Source: Yersinia alsatica | Lineage (GTDB): Bacteria; Pseudomonadota; Gammaproteobacteria; Enterobacterales; Enterobacteriaceae | DNA: 64,000 nucleotides | NCBI RefSeq assembly: GCF_902170305.1 | Contig: NZ_CABHWW010000015.1 | Location: 1 to 64,000, forward strand | Direction: 5' to 3' | Part shown: positions 35,232-43,818 of the stretch, one piece after another | How the letters are laid out: every line of letters starts with the position of its first letter | How positions within the stretch are numbered: position 1 is the stretch's first letter | Position numbers and translations under genes: made by a program | The notes under the pieces: generated by a model | Told to the model about the DNA's origin: nothing | Databases searched by the model: none | The model's input: only the letters and a program-made list of their open reading frames with translations

Positions 35232-36551
35232 TTATTTATTCGCTTGCTCGAAGCGACGTAGCAACACATCACCCCGCTTCACTGCGGTATCCAAAGCTTC
35301 CTGAGGTGTCTTCTTACCCGTCCACACCCCTTCCAGCTCTTCATCTACCACAGTACGAATCTGTGGCATATTGCCCAGACGCAAGCCTTTGGTATAAGGC
35401 AATGGTGGTTTATTCAGCATTTGACGAGTGGCAACATCAGCGCCCGGATTCTTATCATAGAAGCCTTGCTGTTTGGTCAACTCGTAAGCTGCAGTAGTAA
35501 TCGGCAGGTAACCGGTTTTTTGGTGCCATTCAGCAGCAATTTCCGGTTGAGCCAGATATTGCAGGAATTCCGCCACGCCTTTATAGGTATCTTTGTCTTT
35601 GCCATCCATCACCCACAAACTTGCACCACCAATAATGGCGTTTTGTGGCGCATTTTTAGCATCTGCGTCGTAAGGCATCATGCCGACGCCATAGTTGAAC
35701 TTGGCATAATGACGAATATCGGCCAGTGAACCAGAAGAGGCGGTGGTAATCGCACAGTCGCCATTATAGAACTTGGCGGTTGATTCATCTTTGCGGCCAA
35801 AATAGGTGAAATCACCTTTCTTGTTCATATCTGACAGCAACTGAATATGCTTAACCTGCAATGGCTTATTGAACTCCAGCACCGCATCGATGCCATCAAA
35901 ACCATTATTGCGGCTGGCAATCGGCTGACCATGCCAGGCACTGAAGTTTTCAATTTGAATCCAACCCTGCCAGCCGCTGGCGTAACCACAGCTTGAGCCA
36001 GCAGCGCGTAACTTAGCAGTATCTTCCGCCAGTTCTTGCCAGGTTTTAGGCGGTTGGTCAGGGTTCAAGCCCGCTTTCTTGAAAGCATCTTTATTGTAAT
36101 ACAGCACCGGCGTGGAGCTATTAAATGGCTGCGATAATAAGTGCCCAGTTTTGGCATCAGTGTAATAACCTGCCACTGTTGGCACAAAGACGGATTCGTC
36201 AAAATTGATATCCGCATCTTTAAACACCTGGAATACCGGCTTGATAGCTTTACTGGCCATCATTGTCGCGGTACCGACTTCATAAACTTGTAAAATAGCG
36301 GGGGCTTTTCCTGAACGGAAAGCAGCAATACCTGCGGCCAAGCTCTGTTCGTAGTTACCTTTATAGACCGGTACAATCTTATAATCGGTATGTGACTGGT
36401 TAAAACGATCCGCTAATGAATCGACCTCTTTACCTAACTCCCCTTCCATTGAATGCCAGAAAGGAATCTCAGTGACAGCCATTGCATTGGCACTGAATGC
36501 CAAGGTAAGCGCGATACAAATCGACGTTTTACGAATAGTATTGTTAAACAT
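35232..36551 (-). CDS. ugpB: sn-glycerol-3-phosphate-binding protein UgpB
   Basis: UgpB is the periplasmic solute-binding protein for glycerol-3-phosphate and glycerophosphodiesters. The 439-residue precursor has a signal peptide ending near ANAMA (about 24), then [15 protein letters not shown], a stretch highly typical of UgpB. It is the first gene of ugpBAECQ, the same order as in E. coli. A PhoB-box array lies about 100 bases upstream, so expression should rise under phosphate limitation. Confidence 0.96.
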   Translation of the reverse strand: MFNNTIRKTSICIALTLAFSANAMAVTEIPFWHSMEGELGKEVDSLADRFNQSHTDYKIVPVYKGNYEQSLAAGIAAFRSGKAPAILQVYEVGTATMMASKAIKPVFQVFKDADINFDESVFVPTVAGYYTDAKTGHLLSQPFNSSTPVLYYNKDAFKKAGLNPDQPPKTWQELAEDTAKLRAAGSSCGYASGWQGWIQIENFSAWHGQPIASRNNGFDGIDAVLEFNKPLQVKHIQLLSDMNKKGDFTYFGRKDESTAKFYNGDCAITTASSGSLADIRHYAKFNYGVGMMPYDADAKNAPQNAIIGGASLWVMDGKDKDTYKGVAEFLQYLAQPEIAAEWHQKTGYLPITTAAYELTKQQGFYDKNPGADVATRQMLNKPPLPYTKGLRLGNMPQIRTVVDEELEGVWTGKKTPQEALDTAVKRGDVLLRRFEQANK

Positions 36552-36651
36552 ATCTAGCCCCTGAATAAATCTGTATGGCTCACTTCAATGAATTGCTACT
36601 GGTGAGCGAAATAAATCAGTTTTTGTTCGAAAGCAAACATGACACCATTTC

Positions 36652-36691
36652 ATGACAGAAATATAACCTTCACGTGACAGAAAAATGACAA
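36652..36691 (-). promoter_or_regulatory. PhoB-box array upstream of ugpB
   Basis: On the minus strand TTGTCAT-TTTT-CTGTCAC (36691-36674) is a near-perfect Pho box: two 7-bp units at 11-bp spacing. Continuing at 11-bp phase come a weak unit AGGTTAT (4 of 7) and a strong CTGTCAT (36658-36652). PhoB control of ugp is established in E. coli. Confidence 0.8.
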
Positions 36692-36844
36692 AGAAATCAG
36701 AACAGAAACGAAATTAGCTTTTAATGCCACGACGAGTAACGAATATAATTAGTATTTCTGCTAAATTCATTGACAGCTAAAATAAGGTTTATCCAACGAT
36801 ATAATAAAAATTAAAGTATCAATTAGGAATTTATTTAATTACCC

Positions 36845-36878
36845 CAACCAATTTAATTTTCTTTCCTTAAATTGGTTG
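36845..36878. repeat. 12-bp perfect inverted repeat upstream of the fimbrial operon
   Basis: CAACCAATTTAA, a 10-base spacer, then TTAAATTGGTTG. It lies about 185 bases before the pilin start in the 511-base ugpB-pilin gap. It could be a regulator site or a hairpin. Neither side has a good T tract. Apart from this and the PhoB array, the gap shows only a smaller repeat, CTATTCA-TTC-TGAATAG (37014-37030). Confidence 0.6.
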
Positions 36879-37062
36879 AATCATTATTGAACCACCTTTA
36901 TCTGACATGTTACTGTCTCTTCGCCTTGTGAGGCTCGATATTAATAAGACTGTATTAACGCCCTCGTTATCGTCGATAATATAACCCACAAGAACCGCTA
37001 GAGGAAATAACGGCTATTCATTCTGAATAGAATTTTATACAAAGGACTATTAGGTATCCACG

Positions 37063-37539
37063 ATGAAAAAGACTCTATTATCTATTATAACTATGGCAAC
37101 ATTAGTCGGTAGCATGGCTGCTTATGCTGCTCCGATAGAAAAAGAAATCCCCGTTTCAGTAACAATTAATGGTGTGATGAGCCTGACAGATGATAATGGT
37201 ACTGATATTAATGCATTGACTTTAGATTATGATTCCATTGACAAAAAGCACACACTGGCACAGCCGATTAAAATAACAAGCAACACAGGAAATAAGGTTA
37301 ATGTTGTAGTCAAAGAGGCGCTTGTTCTGGCAGAAAAAGATGATGCTAGCAAAGTGTTTAGTGGCGTAGAGGTGAAACTTGGGAATGAAGTATTAGCTGT
37401 CAATCAAATGAAAGATTTTAAATTAATTTCTTCTGTATTCGAGGCTGATCTAAGTATAACAGCGAAACAACCAGACGATGCTGTATCAGGTGAAGTTTAC
37501 TCTGGAACTCTGAGTCTTAGTATCGAGGCTACGGCTTAA
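37063..37539 (+). CDS. Major fimbrial subunit, CS1/alpha type
   Basis: A 158-residue secreted pilin. The signal peptide ends AAYA-API (about 22). The mature N-terminus IEKEIPVSVTING resembles the donor strand of CS1-family pilins such as CfaB (VEKNITVTASVD). Other family marks are the LDYDSI region, HTLAQPIKITSNTGNKVNVVVKEAL and the terminal GEVYSGTLSLSIEA. There are no cysteines in the mature part, as expected for this class rather than type 1 pilins. It is the first gene of a six-gene operon and is followed by a stem-loop, suggesting higher expression than the rest. Confidence 0.85.
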   Translation: MKKTLLSIITMATLVGSMAAYAAPIEKEIPVSVTINGVMSLTDDNGTDINALTLDYDSIDKKHTLAQPIKITSNTGNKVNVVVKEALVLAEKDDASKVFSGVEVKLGNEVLAVNQMKDFKLISSVFEADLSITAKQPDDAVSGEVYSGTLSLSIEATA

Positions 37540-37574
37540 TTACATATAGTACATATCAATTTAATTAACCTATA

Positions 37575-37600
37575 CAGTCAGGAGGCTAACTTCCTGACTG
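37575..37600 (+). promoter_or_regulatory. Stem-loop between major pilin and usher
   Basis: CAGTCAGGAGG-CTAA-CTTCCTGACTG forms an 11-bp stem with one G-U pair, 36 bases after the pilin stop. It lacks a strong T tract. Such hairpins after the major pilin usually limit read-through or protect pilin mRNA (inference). Confidence 0.6.
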
Positions 37601-37726
37601 CATTACCCTTTGACCTCAATATATAACATAGTAGTTTAATGAAAAACCGTTAACACAAATAAATATATTCGTCGGGGAAATATATCTTTATAAAAAATTA
37701 AATCATTAATAGTGGAATATAATTCA

Positions 37727-40027
37727 ATGAAAAACACTATAATAGCCAGGCCGGCACTCTTATTTATTCTATTACTACAAACATCCAATTCAGTATATGC
37801 GCAAAATATCACTATTGAGCATTTAGTTCCTGCGGGTTTTTCAGCTATTGACGAGCATAAAACACTGCAATTACTTGGTATATTCGATGGTAAAACATTA
37901 CCTGGCCCAATATTTTTCTCAGAAAAAAAGAATGAATTAAGCTTCGACCAGCAGCAATACCGTAATAACCACATTGATGAGCCTTCAATTGCATTATTAG
38001 AACAGATTTTACCTCAAATTCCTTATTTGCAATGTGAAAATGGCTGCGACTATATTTTGTCAAACCATCGCGTCATGTTGGATAAGGTGAATAACGTTGT
38101 CACTATCACCAATAACAATAGCCGCTATTTGATGCCGGTTACGACTTGGGGCTTAGTTCATAACCAATCTTTTGACGTACGTATGACCGCAAGAAACTAC
38201 AGTGCCATGTCTGCCCGTGGGCAGGGTTATCTTGGGCTACCCCTGCAATCTTATGGTTTTGTGCAGTGGTTTTATAACAGCGTTCGCACCAAGAACCATT
38301 ACCCGTTCGCAGGCCAATCACAGTACCAACAGCAAACTCAAATCGGGATGGGCAGTTGGTATCTACAAAAGAACTTCCAAGCCCTCTATTTACGGGCGGG
38401 TAAACAAAATAATCTCGATAACAGCGCGGGTAGTATTCATACCCTGATCAATCCAGCGTTAGACCAATTTATCACCTTAGGTAGCCAGAGCTATTTAGCA
38501 CTGGATAAGCCCTCGGCGGGCAGCTTAGTGTTATATGCCACTGTTGATGGTGATTATGAAATCTACCGTGATAACCAATTGATCCGCCGTATTCCCGCAC
38601 AATTGGGCCGCAACGAAATTGATTATAACCGGCTCCCCGGTGGTTACTACAATATTGATATTCGCCTTGTGGACCATACTGGTCGCGTTGTCAGTCAGGA
38701 AAGCCAAACCATCAGTAATATCGGCGCACAAACTAATCATGGTTGGTTCCTGACCATGGGTAAAAGTGCAAAAAGAGACAAAAATAAGCCCCACCATCTG
38801 GCACAATTTGGCCGCAGCATGGCCATACAAAACATTCAAACCAATATCTCGCTACTGGCTGATGATGCGCGCCACTGGGCAGCCGAAGGGAACATATCGC
38901 ATCCATTAGGTATATCCTCTCTTAATATCACCCCCACTTTAGGTGTGATGTCTGGAGAGAAACGTAGTGGCGGTTATCTGCGCCTAAATGGCGGCAATTC
39001 TACTGTGGGATATCTATCTGTTGCGCGCTATCAAACGCCGGATATATCAATATACGCACCAAATTCCGGCAGTACTTCAGCTTCTTATAGCCGTCGCGTT
39101 GGACCAACACAACTCAGTTATCAATTCAATCAATATAAAAATAACCAGCAACACCGTATTCAAAGCAGTTGGAACTGGCGACGACCGCAATTTGGCTTAA
39201 ATCTGTCCGTTGGCGCACAAAAAGGTGGGCAATGGCATAGCCAAAACAACTACGGGGTGTTTATAAATACCACGCTGTCTCTGCGTCAAAGTAGCGCCAG
39301 CATCAACAGCGCCTATACCCGACAACAACTAAGCACCAGCGCCAATTATCAAAAAGAATTTACCGATAACCATGGCACCAGTTCTTTGGGGATCAGTGGC
39401 AGCACCAGTGGGAAATCTAATGGCATCGGTACTTTTGCCCAACGTAGCGGCAGTCGTGGAGATATTTCGGCCCGAATGGGGGTAGATAACAAGATAGCCA
39501 ACGGCGGTATTAGCTATAGCGGTATGGTAGCCATCAGCCCACAAGGGGCGGCGTTAGGACGCAGTAGCTATAGTGGCTCAGCATTGCTGATCAAAACACC
39601 TGAATTATCAGGTACTCCCTACAGCTTCAACGCAGAAGGGAATCCAATAACCGGCGGTGGCCTTTACGCCATACCTATTCCCCGCTATCAAGACCGTTTC
39701 TTTGTTCGGACACATAATAATCGCAGTGATCTGGATATGAATATTCAGTTACCGGTGAATATTGTCCGCGCACATCCAGGCCAGGTATTTGTTAGTAAAG
39801 CTGATATTACGCTAGACATTCTTTACAACGGTTTTCTTAAAGACTCACAGGGGCAACCTGTTAGTGGAACAATTAAAGAGACCAACGATACCGTGCACCC
39901 TAATGGGCTATTTGCCATTAATTCTAACGTCGTGCTGAAAAATATTACGGTCCAAAATGGTTCGGTCCGTTATCACTGCGATATGCAGCAGCAGCGTGAC
40001 CATATTTACCTTTGTCACTCCAATTAA
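37727..40027 (+). CDS. Fimbrial outer-membrane usher, CS1/alpha type
   Basis: The usher is the outer-membrane pore through which chaperone-subunit complexes are assembled. The 766-residue precursor has a signal peptide (to about residue 26, SVYA-QN), an N-terminal region with PAGFSAIDEHKTLQLLGIFDGKTLPG, and a large serine- and glycine-rich beta-barrel region. The segment VDGDYEIYRDNQLIRRIPAQLGRNEIDY with LPGGYYNIDIRL resembles the plug domain of the TcfC/CooC family. It is shorter than CooC/CfaC (about 870). An in-frame GTG at 37712 is a less likely start. Confidence 0.82.
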   Translation: MKNTIIARPALLFILLLQTSNSVYAQNITIEHLVPAGFSAIDEHKTLQLLGIFDGKTLPGPIFFSEKKNELSFDQQQYRNNHIDEPSIALLEQILPQIPYLQCENGCDYILSNHRVMLDKVNNVVTITNNNSRYLMPVTTWGLVHNQSFDVRMTARNYSAMSARGQGYLGLPLQSYGFVQWFYNSVRTKNHYPFAGQSQYQQQTQIGMGSWYLQKNFQALYLRAGKQNNLDNSAGSIHTLINPALDQFITLGSQSYLALDKPSAGSLVLYATVDGDYEIYRDNQLIRRIPAQLGRNEIDYNRLPGGYYNIDIRLVDHTGRVVSQESQTISNIGAQTNHGWFLTMGKSAKRDKNKPHHLAQFGRSMAIQNIQTNISLLADDARHWAAEGNISHPLGISSLNITPTLGVMSGEKRSGGYLRLNGGNSTVGYLSVARYQTPDISIYAPNSGSTSASYSRRVGPTQLSYQFNQYKNNQQHRIQSSWNWRRPQFGLNLSVGAQKGGQWHSQNNYGVFINTTLSLRQSSASINSAYTRQQLSTSANYQKEFTDNHGTSSLGISGSTSGKSNGIGTFAQRSGSRGDISARMGVDNKIANGGISYSGMVAISPQGAALGRSSYSGSALLIKTPELSGTPYSFNAEGNPITGGGLYAIPIPRYQDRFFVRTHNNRSDLDMNIQLPVNIVRAHPGQVFVSKADITLDILYNGFLKDSQGQPVSGTIKETNDTVHPNGLFAINSNVVLKNITVQNGSVRYHCDMQQQRDHIYLCHSN

Positions 40028-40044
40028 TACCGACGGAAATAACC

Positions 40045-40725
40045 ATGAAATATAATAAATTACTTATAAGTATTACCTTACTGCTGGCCTCTACCACGGC
40101 AACTCATGGGCAGTTAATGGCGATACCTATCCGCACGACGGTTGAAGCTATGGATCAACACCACACCGTGCAAGTCTCTAACAACGGTGATACGCCATTG
40201 TATTTGAATATCTCTCTACAGCAGGTAGAGAACCCGGGAATGACCCCAGAGAAAAAGACGCTAATCAGTGATATCGCTCAGCCTGAAATGATTTTTAATC
40301 CTAACCGGATCACATTAGGGCCGAAGCAAAAACGCGATATAAAGTTGCTCCCATTAAAGTCCCCGAAACAGGAAACCTTATACCGTTTGTATATCGATCC
40401 AGTCGTCGATATTAAAGCCGTGGGTGACGGAGATAAGGGCAAGATCCACACACCAATTGCTATCAGTGTTGGTTATGGCGTCCTTATCCACCATGTCCCT
40501 CCAGCCGCAGCCCATACTCGCCATTGGCAACATCAATGCCTACCAGATGGGCTAATGCTCCGTTCTACAGGTAGCGTCCACAGTAAGTTTGCGCAACTGA
40601 AATCATCGGATAACACCGCACTTGCAGACAGTCTGAATGTGTATCCGGGTACTCCAATCACCTTATCAGTCAAACAACTTAGCGGGCAGGCTGACAATGA
40701 AACCTTTACTCTTCATTGCAGCTAG
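40045..40725 (+). CDS. Fimbrial periplasmic chaperone 1
   Basis: A 226-residue precursor with signal peptide (to about residue 23) and the two-domain immunoglobulin fold of pilus chaperones. Residues 30-125 show the pattern of that fold: HHTVQVSNNGDTPLYLNISL, then NPNRITLGPKQKRDIKLLPL and ETLYRLYIDPV, equivalent to the PapD G1 strand region. A Cys pair (HQCLPDG and TLHCS) sits in domain 2. It starts 17 bases after the usher and overlaps the second chaperone by 29 bases. Confidence 0.8.
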   Translation: MKYNKLLISITLLLASTTATHGQLMAIPIRTTVEAMDQHHTVQVSNNGDTPLYLNISLQQVENPGMTPEKKTLISDIAQPEMIFNPNRITLGPKQKRDIKLLPLKSPKQETLYRLYIDPVVDIKAVGDGDKGKIHTPIAISVGYGVLIHHVPPAAAHTRHWQHQCLPDGLMLRSTGSVHSKFAQLKSSDNTALADSLNVYPGTPITLSVKQLSGQADNETFTLHCS

Positions 40726-41344
40726 CTGGCTGCCATTGAATGCTTTCGCAGTAATAGATATTCAGCCACATGTGTTGGAAATACAACAAACCAGTGCGGA
40801 GGTGAATGTTATCAACCACAGCTCAGTCACTGAGTACATCACAGTTCAGTTGTATCAGATTAATAACCCCGGAGTGCCACCAGACCAAGAATCATTAATC
40901 TCTGTTGGAGAGCAGCTGCAACCAGCGTTATTTGCCGTGCCATCCAAACTCACTCTCGGCCCCAAGCAGAGCGGTAGAATATTACTTAAAGCACTGCAAT
41001 CGCCAGATAAAGAACAAATTTATCGGCTATCCGTCATGCCAGAAAAGAACCTACAAGTCAGCGGAGGCCATGGTGGTGCTGTCGGTGTGCAACTGAGTTA
41101 TATGGGATTGGTCAGGCATCTACCTGCTTCATCACATCCCCAATGGGTACACCACTGCGTTGACGGAAAATTGAAATTACAAAATACCGGTAATACTCGC
41201 CTGCATTGGCAACAGTTGAAGACCCAACAGGGGGAAATAGATAATTTTAATCTTTATCCCGAAAAATACCGGCAACTAACCGTCAGCAATCTACAGGGAA
41301 TAGTTGAAGATGAATTCTTCAGCTTACAGTGCCCTACTAGTTAA
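40697..41344 (+). CDS. Fimbrial periplasmic chaperone 2
   Basis: A 215-residue precursor (ATG at 40697), a paralogue of the preceding gene: FAVPSKLTLGPKQSGRILLKAL and EQIYRLSVMPE align with chaperone 1, and the C-terminal cysteine pair (HHCVDGK and SLQCP) is kept. The signal peptide ends near NAFA. The overlap with chaperone 1 implies coupled translation. A second chaperone may serve the minor subunit or the adhesin (inference). Confidence 0.8.
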   Translation: MKPLLFIAASWLPLNAFAVIDIQPHVLEIQQTSAEVNVINHSSVTEYITVQLYQINNPGVPPDQESLISVGEQLQPALFAVPSKLTLGPKQSGRILLKALQSPDKEQIYRLSVMPEKNLQVSGGHGGAVGVQLSYMGLVRHLPASSHPQWVHHCVDGKLKLQNTGNTRLHWQQLKTQQGEIDNFNLYPEKYRQLTVSNLQGIVEDEFFSLQCPTS

Positions 41345-41359
41345 AGATTAAGGAGCATT

Positions 41360-41884
41360 ATGAATATTATAAAAATATTGGCCATATTATTATTCATTCC
41401 ATGGCAGGTTAATTCTGCTGGTACTGAAATTGAGCTTGGCCGTATTGATATCAAATTAGACGTCACCGCACTGCCCATCATTGAGGTTGAAAGACCACAA
41501 GGTGGCTGGTACGACAATATCAAACTGGATAATAGCCTGGATAATCCCAATATTTATCAATCTGACGTTCCTGTCACAGTAAAACTACGCAACCAAACGG
41601 GATTTCGAGTCTCAGTTAAAAATGAGCTAATACTCACTCGTCAGGCTAATAACGTTGGTGATCCCGAACGGACATTCTCACTTGCTCAAGTATATTGGGG
41701 CAAAGAACGCACCAATTTGCGGAAATTAACAGCTGCTCCGCAAACATTTACGGTGGATAAAAGTACATCTAGCTTGGTCAGCACTGACTATATATTGCGT
41801 ATTTCAGCTTTGGCACCTAGTGAACCAAATAGTACAGGGAAGTATCACGGACAGCTGACATTAATCTTTGAAGTAAATAGCTGA
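41360..41884 (+). CDS. Second CS1-type fimbrial subunit-like protein
   Basis: A 174-residue secreted protein with signal peptide (to about 20, VNSA-GTEIE). Its mature N-terminus IELGRIDIKLDVTALPIIEVERP and its end GKYHGQLTLIFEVNS match the pattern of the major pilin (donor-strand-like start, G-x-Y-x-G near the end). This suggests a pilin fold, though with more insertions. There are no mature cysteines. It starts 15 bases after chaperone 2 with AAGGAG upstream. A minor shaft subunit or adaptor is the likely role; not certain. Confidence 0.7.
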   Translation: MNIIKILAILLFIPWQVNSAGTEIELGRIDIKLDVTALPIIEVERPQGGWYDNIKLDNSLDNPNIYQSDVPVTVKLRNQTGFRVSVKNELILTRQANNVGDPERTFSLAQVYWGKERTNLRKLTAAPQTFTVDKSTSSLVSTDYILRISALAPSEPNSTGKYHGQLTLIFEVNS

Positions 41885-41904
41885 CAGACATGGAGAAATA
41901 CTAA

Positions 41905-43032
41905 GTGAACATAAAATATAAAAAATTATTGATGGGGTTAATGCTATTAATACTGCAACCCACAGCTATCGCTAGCCCCCTTTTTTACAACGACTTTGTT
42001 CAACGCTATTCCAATTGTTCAGTAAAACTATCAGATGACTACAGTGTTAGCGTCTCTTTTAATGTAGAGATGGTGAGTAATCTATTTGCCGATGGCAATC
42101 GACATCAAAAAGTATGGGCAAAATTAGTAGGTGTCCCAAATCAAGAAGCAGAAGTAGGAGATGTTTACTTACATCCATACAAAGCCCTACTTTCACTCTA
42201 TTTCTACAATGCTGATGGTTCACCCAATGTCAATATTGGTATTAAAGACCTAAATAGTATTTCGCTCAATGGCGCTACACCGGATAGTTCTAGTGATAAT
42301 ATTAAAGAAATTAAATTTAATCACGGTTTGGCGTTTAATGATAAAAATAAAAGCTATGAGGTGTCATTTACAGTTAATGCCAATGTGCTTAAATATATCC
42401 GAATCGGTGCAACCGTTGGAGGGCAGTTAGGAGTATTTACCGGTGAAATAGAGATGCCGACATACTCGCTACTTGCATCAAGAGGCGTTTCTTTTGGCCC
42501 AGCAGGTAAAAAATGCAAATTTTTTGATCCACAGGCTAATATCGCACCAGATGCATTTAAAGTGTCGCCCAATTTTCAGCTATCTTCCGCAGTATGGCAA
42601 TTAAAATCTATCGATCTTGACTCTTTGTTAGAAAGAACCGCTGACAATAATGGTAGCTTACATCTTCAATTGGAAAATGCATCAGCAAATCGCTTCTGTA
42701 TCAACTATCGCGCGATGGGGGTACAGAATAATAATTATATGATCAGTGCCAGCAATATAAATGCATTAGATAATAGTGGCCAATATTTTCAATTAAAAGA
42801 AAAGGAAGGTAATAATCTGATTAACTATAACGTAAGATTCGTAAGTGATGAGAACCCTAGCAAAAAATTTGTATTGCCAAAAGATAAAAAATTTATTCAG
42901 TTAATAGCAAATAATTACGCGGATAAACAAGAAATGTGCTGGTCGCCCGAAATATATCTTTACCGTACCGATTCCATGGATAAAGGCAGCTACAGCGATA
43001 CACTGACTTTCACTATCACCCCTGAATCATAG
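41905..43032 (+). CDS. Probable fimbrial tip adhesin (CfaE/CooD-like)
   Basis: A 375-residue secreted protein starting at a GTG with GGAGA eight bases upstream. The signal peptide ends near IASP (about 24). The size, last place in the operon and four spaced cysteines (in NCSVKL, GKKCKFF, RFCINY and EMCWSPE) fit a two-domain tip adhesin of the CS1 class. The end YSDTLTFTITPES resembles a pilin-like C-terminal strand, fitting a C-terminal pilin domain behind an N-terminal receptor-binding domain. I cannot name a receptor. Codon use is A/T-rich compared with the flanking liv and ugp genes. Confidence 0.7.
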   Translation: MNIKYKKLLMGLMLLILQPTAIASPLFYNDFVQRYSNCSVKLSDDYSVSVSFNVEMVSNLFADGNRHQKVWAKLVGVPNQEAEVGDVYLHPYKALLSLYFYNADGSPNVNIGIKDLNSISLNGATPDSSSDNIKEIKFNHGLAFNDKNKSYEVSFTVNANVLKYIRIGATVGGQLGVFTGEIEMPTYSLLASRGVSFGPAGKKCKFFDPQANIAPDAFKVSPNFQLSSAVWQLKSIDLDSLLERTADNNGSLHLQLENASANRFCINYRAMGVQNNNYMISASNINALDNSGQYFQLKEKEGNNLINYNVRFVSDENPSKKFVLPKDKKFIQLIANNYADKQEMCWSPEIYLYRTDSMDKGSYSDTLTFTITPES

Positions 43033-43052
43033 AGTTGATTAAATAATAGAAT

Positions 43053-43076
43053 AAGGCCCACAAGTGGGCCTTAAAA
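43053..43076. terminator. Bidirectional terminator between the fimbrial operon and liv
   Basis: AAGGCCCAC-AA-GTGGGCCTT followed by AAAAAATC on the plus strand and TATTCTATT on the minus strand. It lies 20 bases from each stop codon (43032 and 43092). Confidence 0.7.
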
Positions 43077-43091
43077 AATCATCTATGAGAC

Positions 43092-43793
43092 TTAACCGCC
43101 CAAATAAGCTGAGCGCACTGCCTCATTCGCCAGCAAGGCCGCCCCGGTGTCTTCCAGAACAATACGACCATTCTCAAGAACATAACCACGATCAGCCAAT
43201 TTCAGTGCCTGATTGGCATTCTGTTCAACCAAGAAGATAGTCATACCCTCCTCTCTTAGCTGTTGAATAGTATCGAATATTTGCAGAATAATAATCGGTG
43301 CCAGCCCCAGTGACGGCTCATCCAGCAACAATAATTTAGGCTGGCTCATCAGCGCACGACCAATCGCCAACATTTGTTGTTCACCACCAGACATCGTCCC
43401 CGCCCGTTGAACACGCCGTTCAAACAGCCGTGGGAACAAGTCGTAAACCCGCTCGATACGTTGCTGATATTGTTGGCGATCAGCAAAGAAGCCGCCCATT
43501 GCCAAATTCTCTTCAACAGTCATACGGGAGAAGACCCGACGCCCTTCTGGCACAATCGCAATCGCCTCACGCATAATGCGCGCAGTTTGCCAGGCGGTAA
43601 TATCTTGCTCACCAAAAACAATGCTGCCCTCGGTAGCTCGAGGTTCGCCACACAATGTCCCCAACAAGGTGGTTTTACCCGCCCCATTGGCGCCAATCAG
43701 TGTAACGATCTCGCCTTGTTGAATATGCAGGCTAACTTGGTGCAAAGCCTGAATTTTGCCGTAATGGGCTGAAACTTTATTAAATGACAACAT
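43092..43793 (-). CDS. livF: Branched-chain amino acid import ATPase LivF
   Basis: LivF is one of the two ATPases of the LIV importer. The 233 residues show Walker A GANGAGKTT (near 34), signature MSGGEQQMLAIGRALM (near 135) and Walker B LLLDEPSLGLAP. It is the last gene of livKHMGF, 25 bases after livG. Confidence 0.95.
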   Translation of the reverse strand: MLSFNKVSAHYGKIQALHQVSLHIQQGEIVTLIGANGAGKTTLLGTLCGEPRATEGSIVFGEQDITAWQTARIMREAIAIVPEGRRVFSRMTVEENLAMGGFFADRQQYQQRIERVYDLFPRLFERRVQRAGTMSGGEQQMLAIGRALMSQPKLLLLDEPSLGLAPIIILQIFDTIQQLREEGMTIFLVEQNANQALKLADRGYVLENGRIVLEDTGAALLANEAVRSAYLGG

Positions 43794-43818
43794 GTTATGT
43801 TTATGCCTCGCCCATGTT

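Noticed and set aside
36700-37062. Phase-variable invertible promoter for the fimbrial operon
   Set aside because: I found a hairpin-type repeat at 36845-36878 but no pair of separated inverted repeats flanking a promoter-sized segment, and no recombinase gene.
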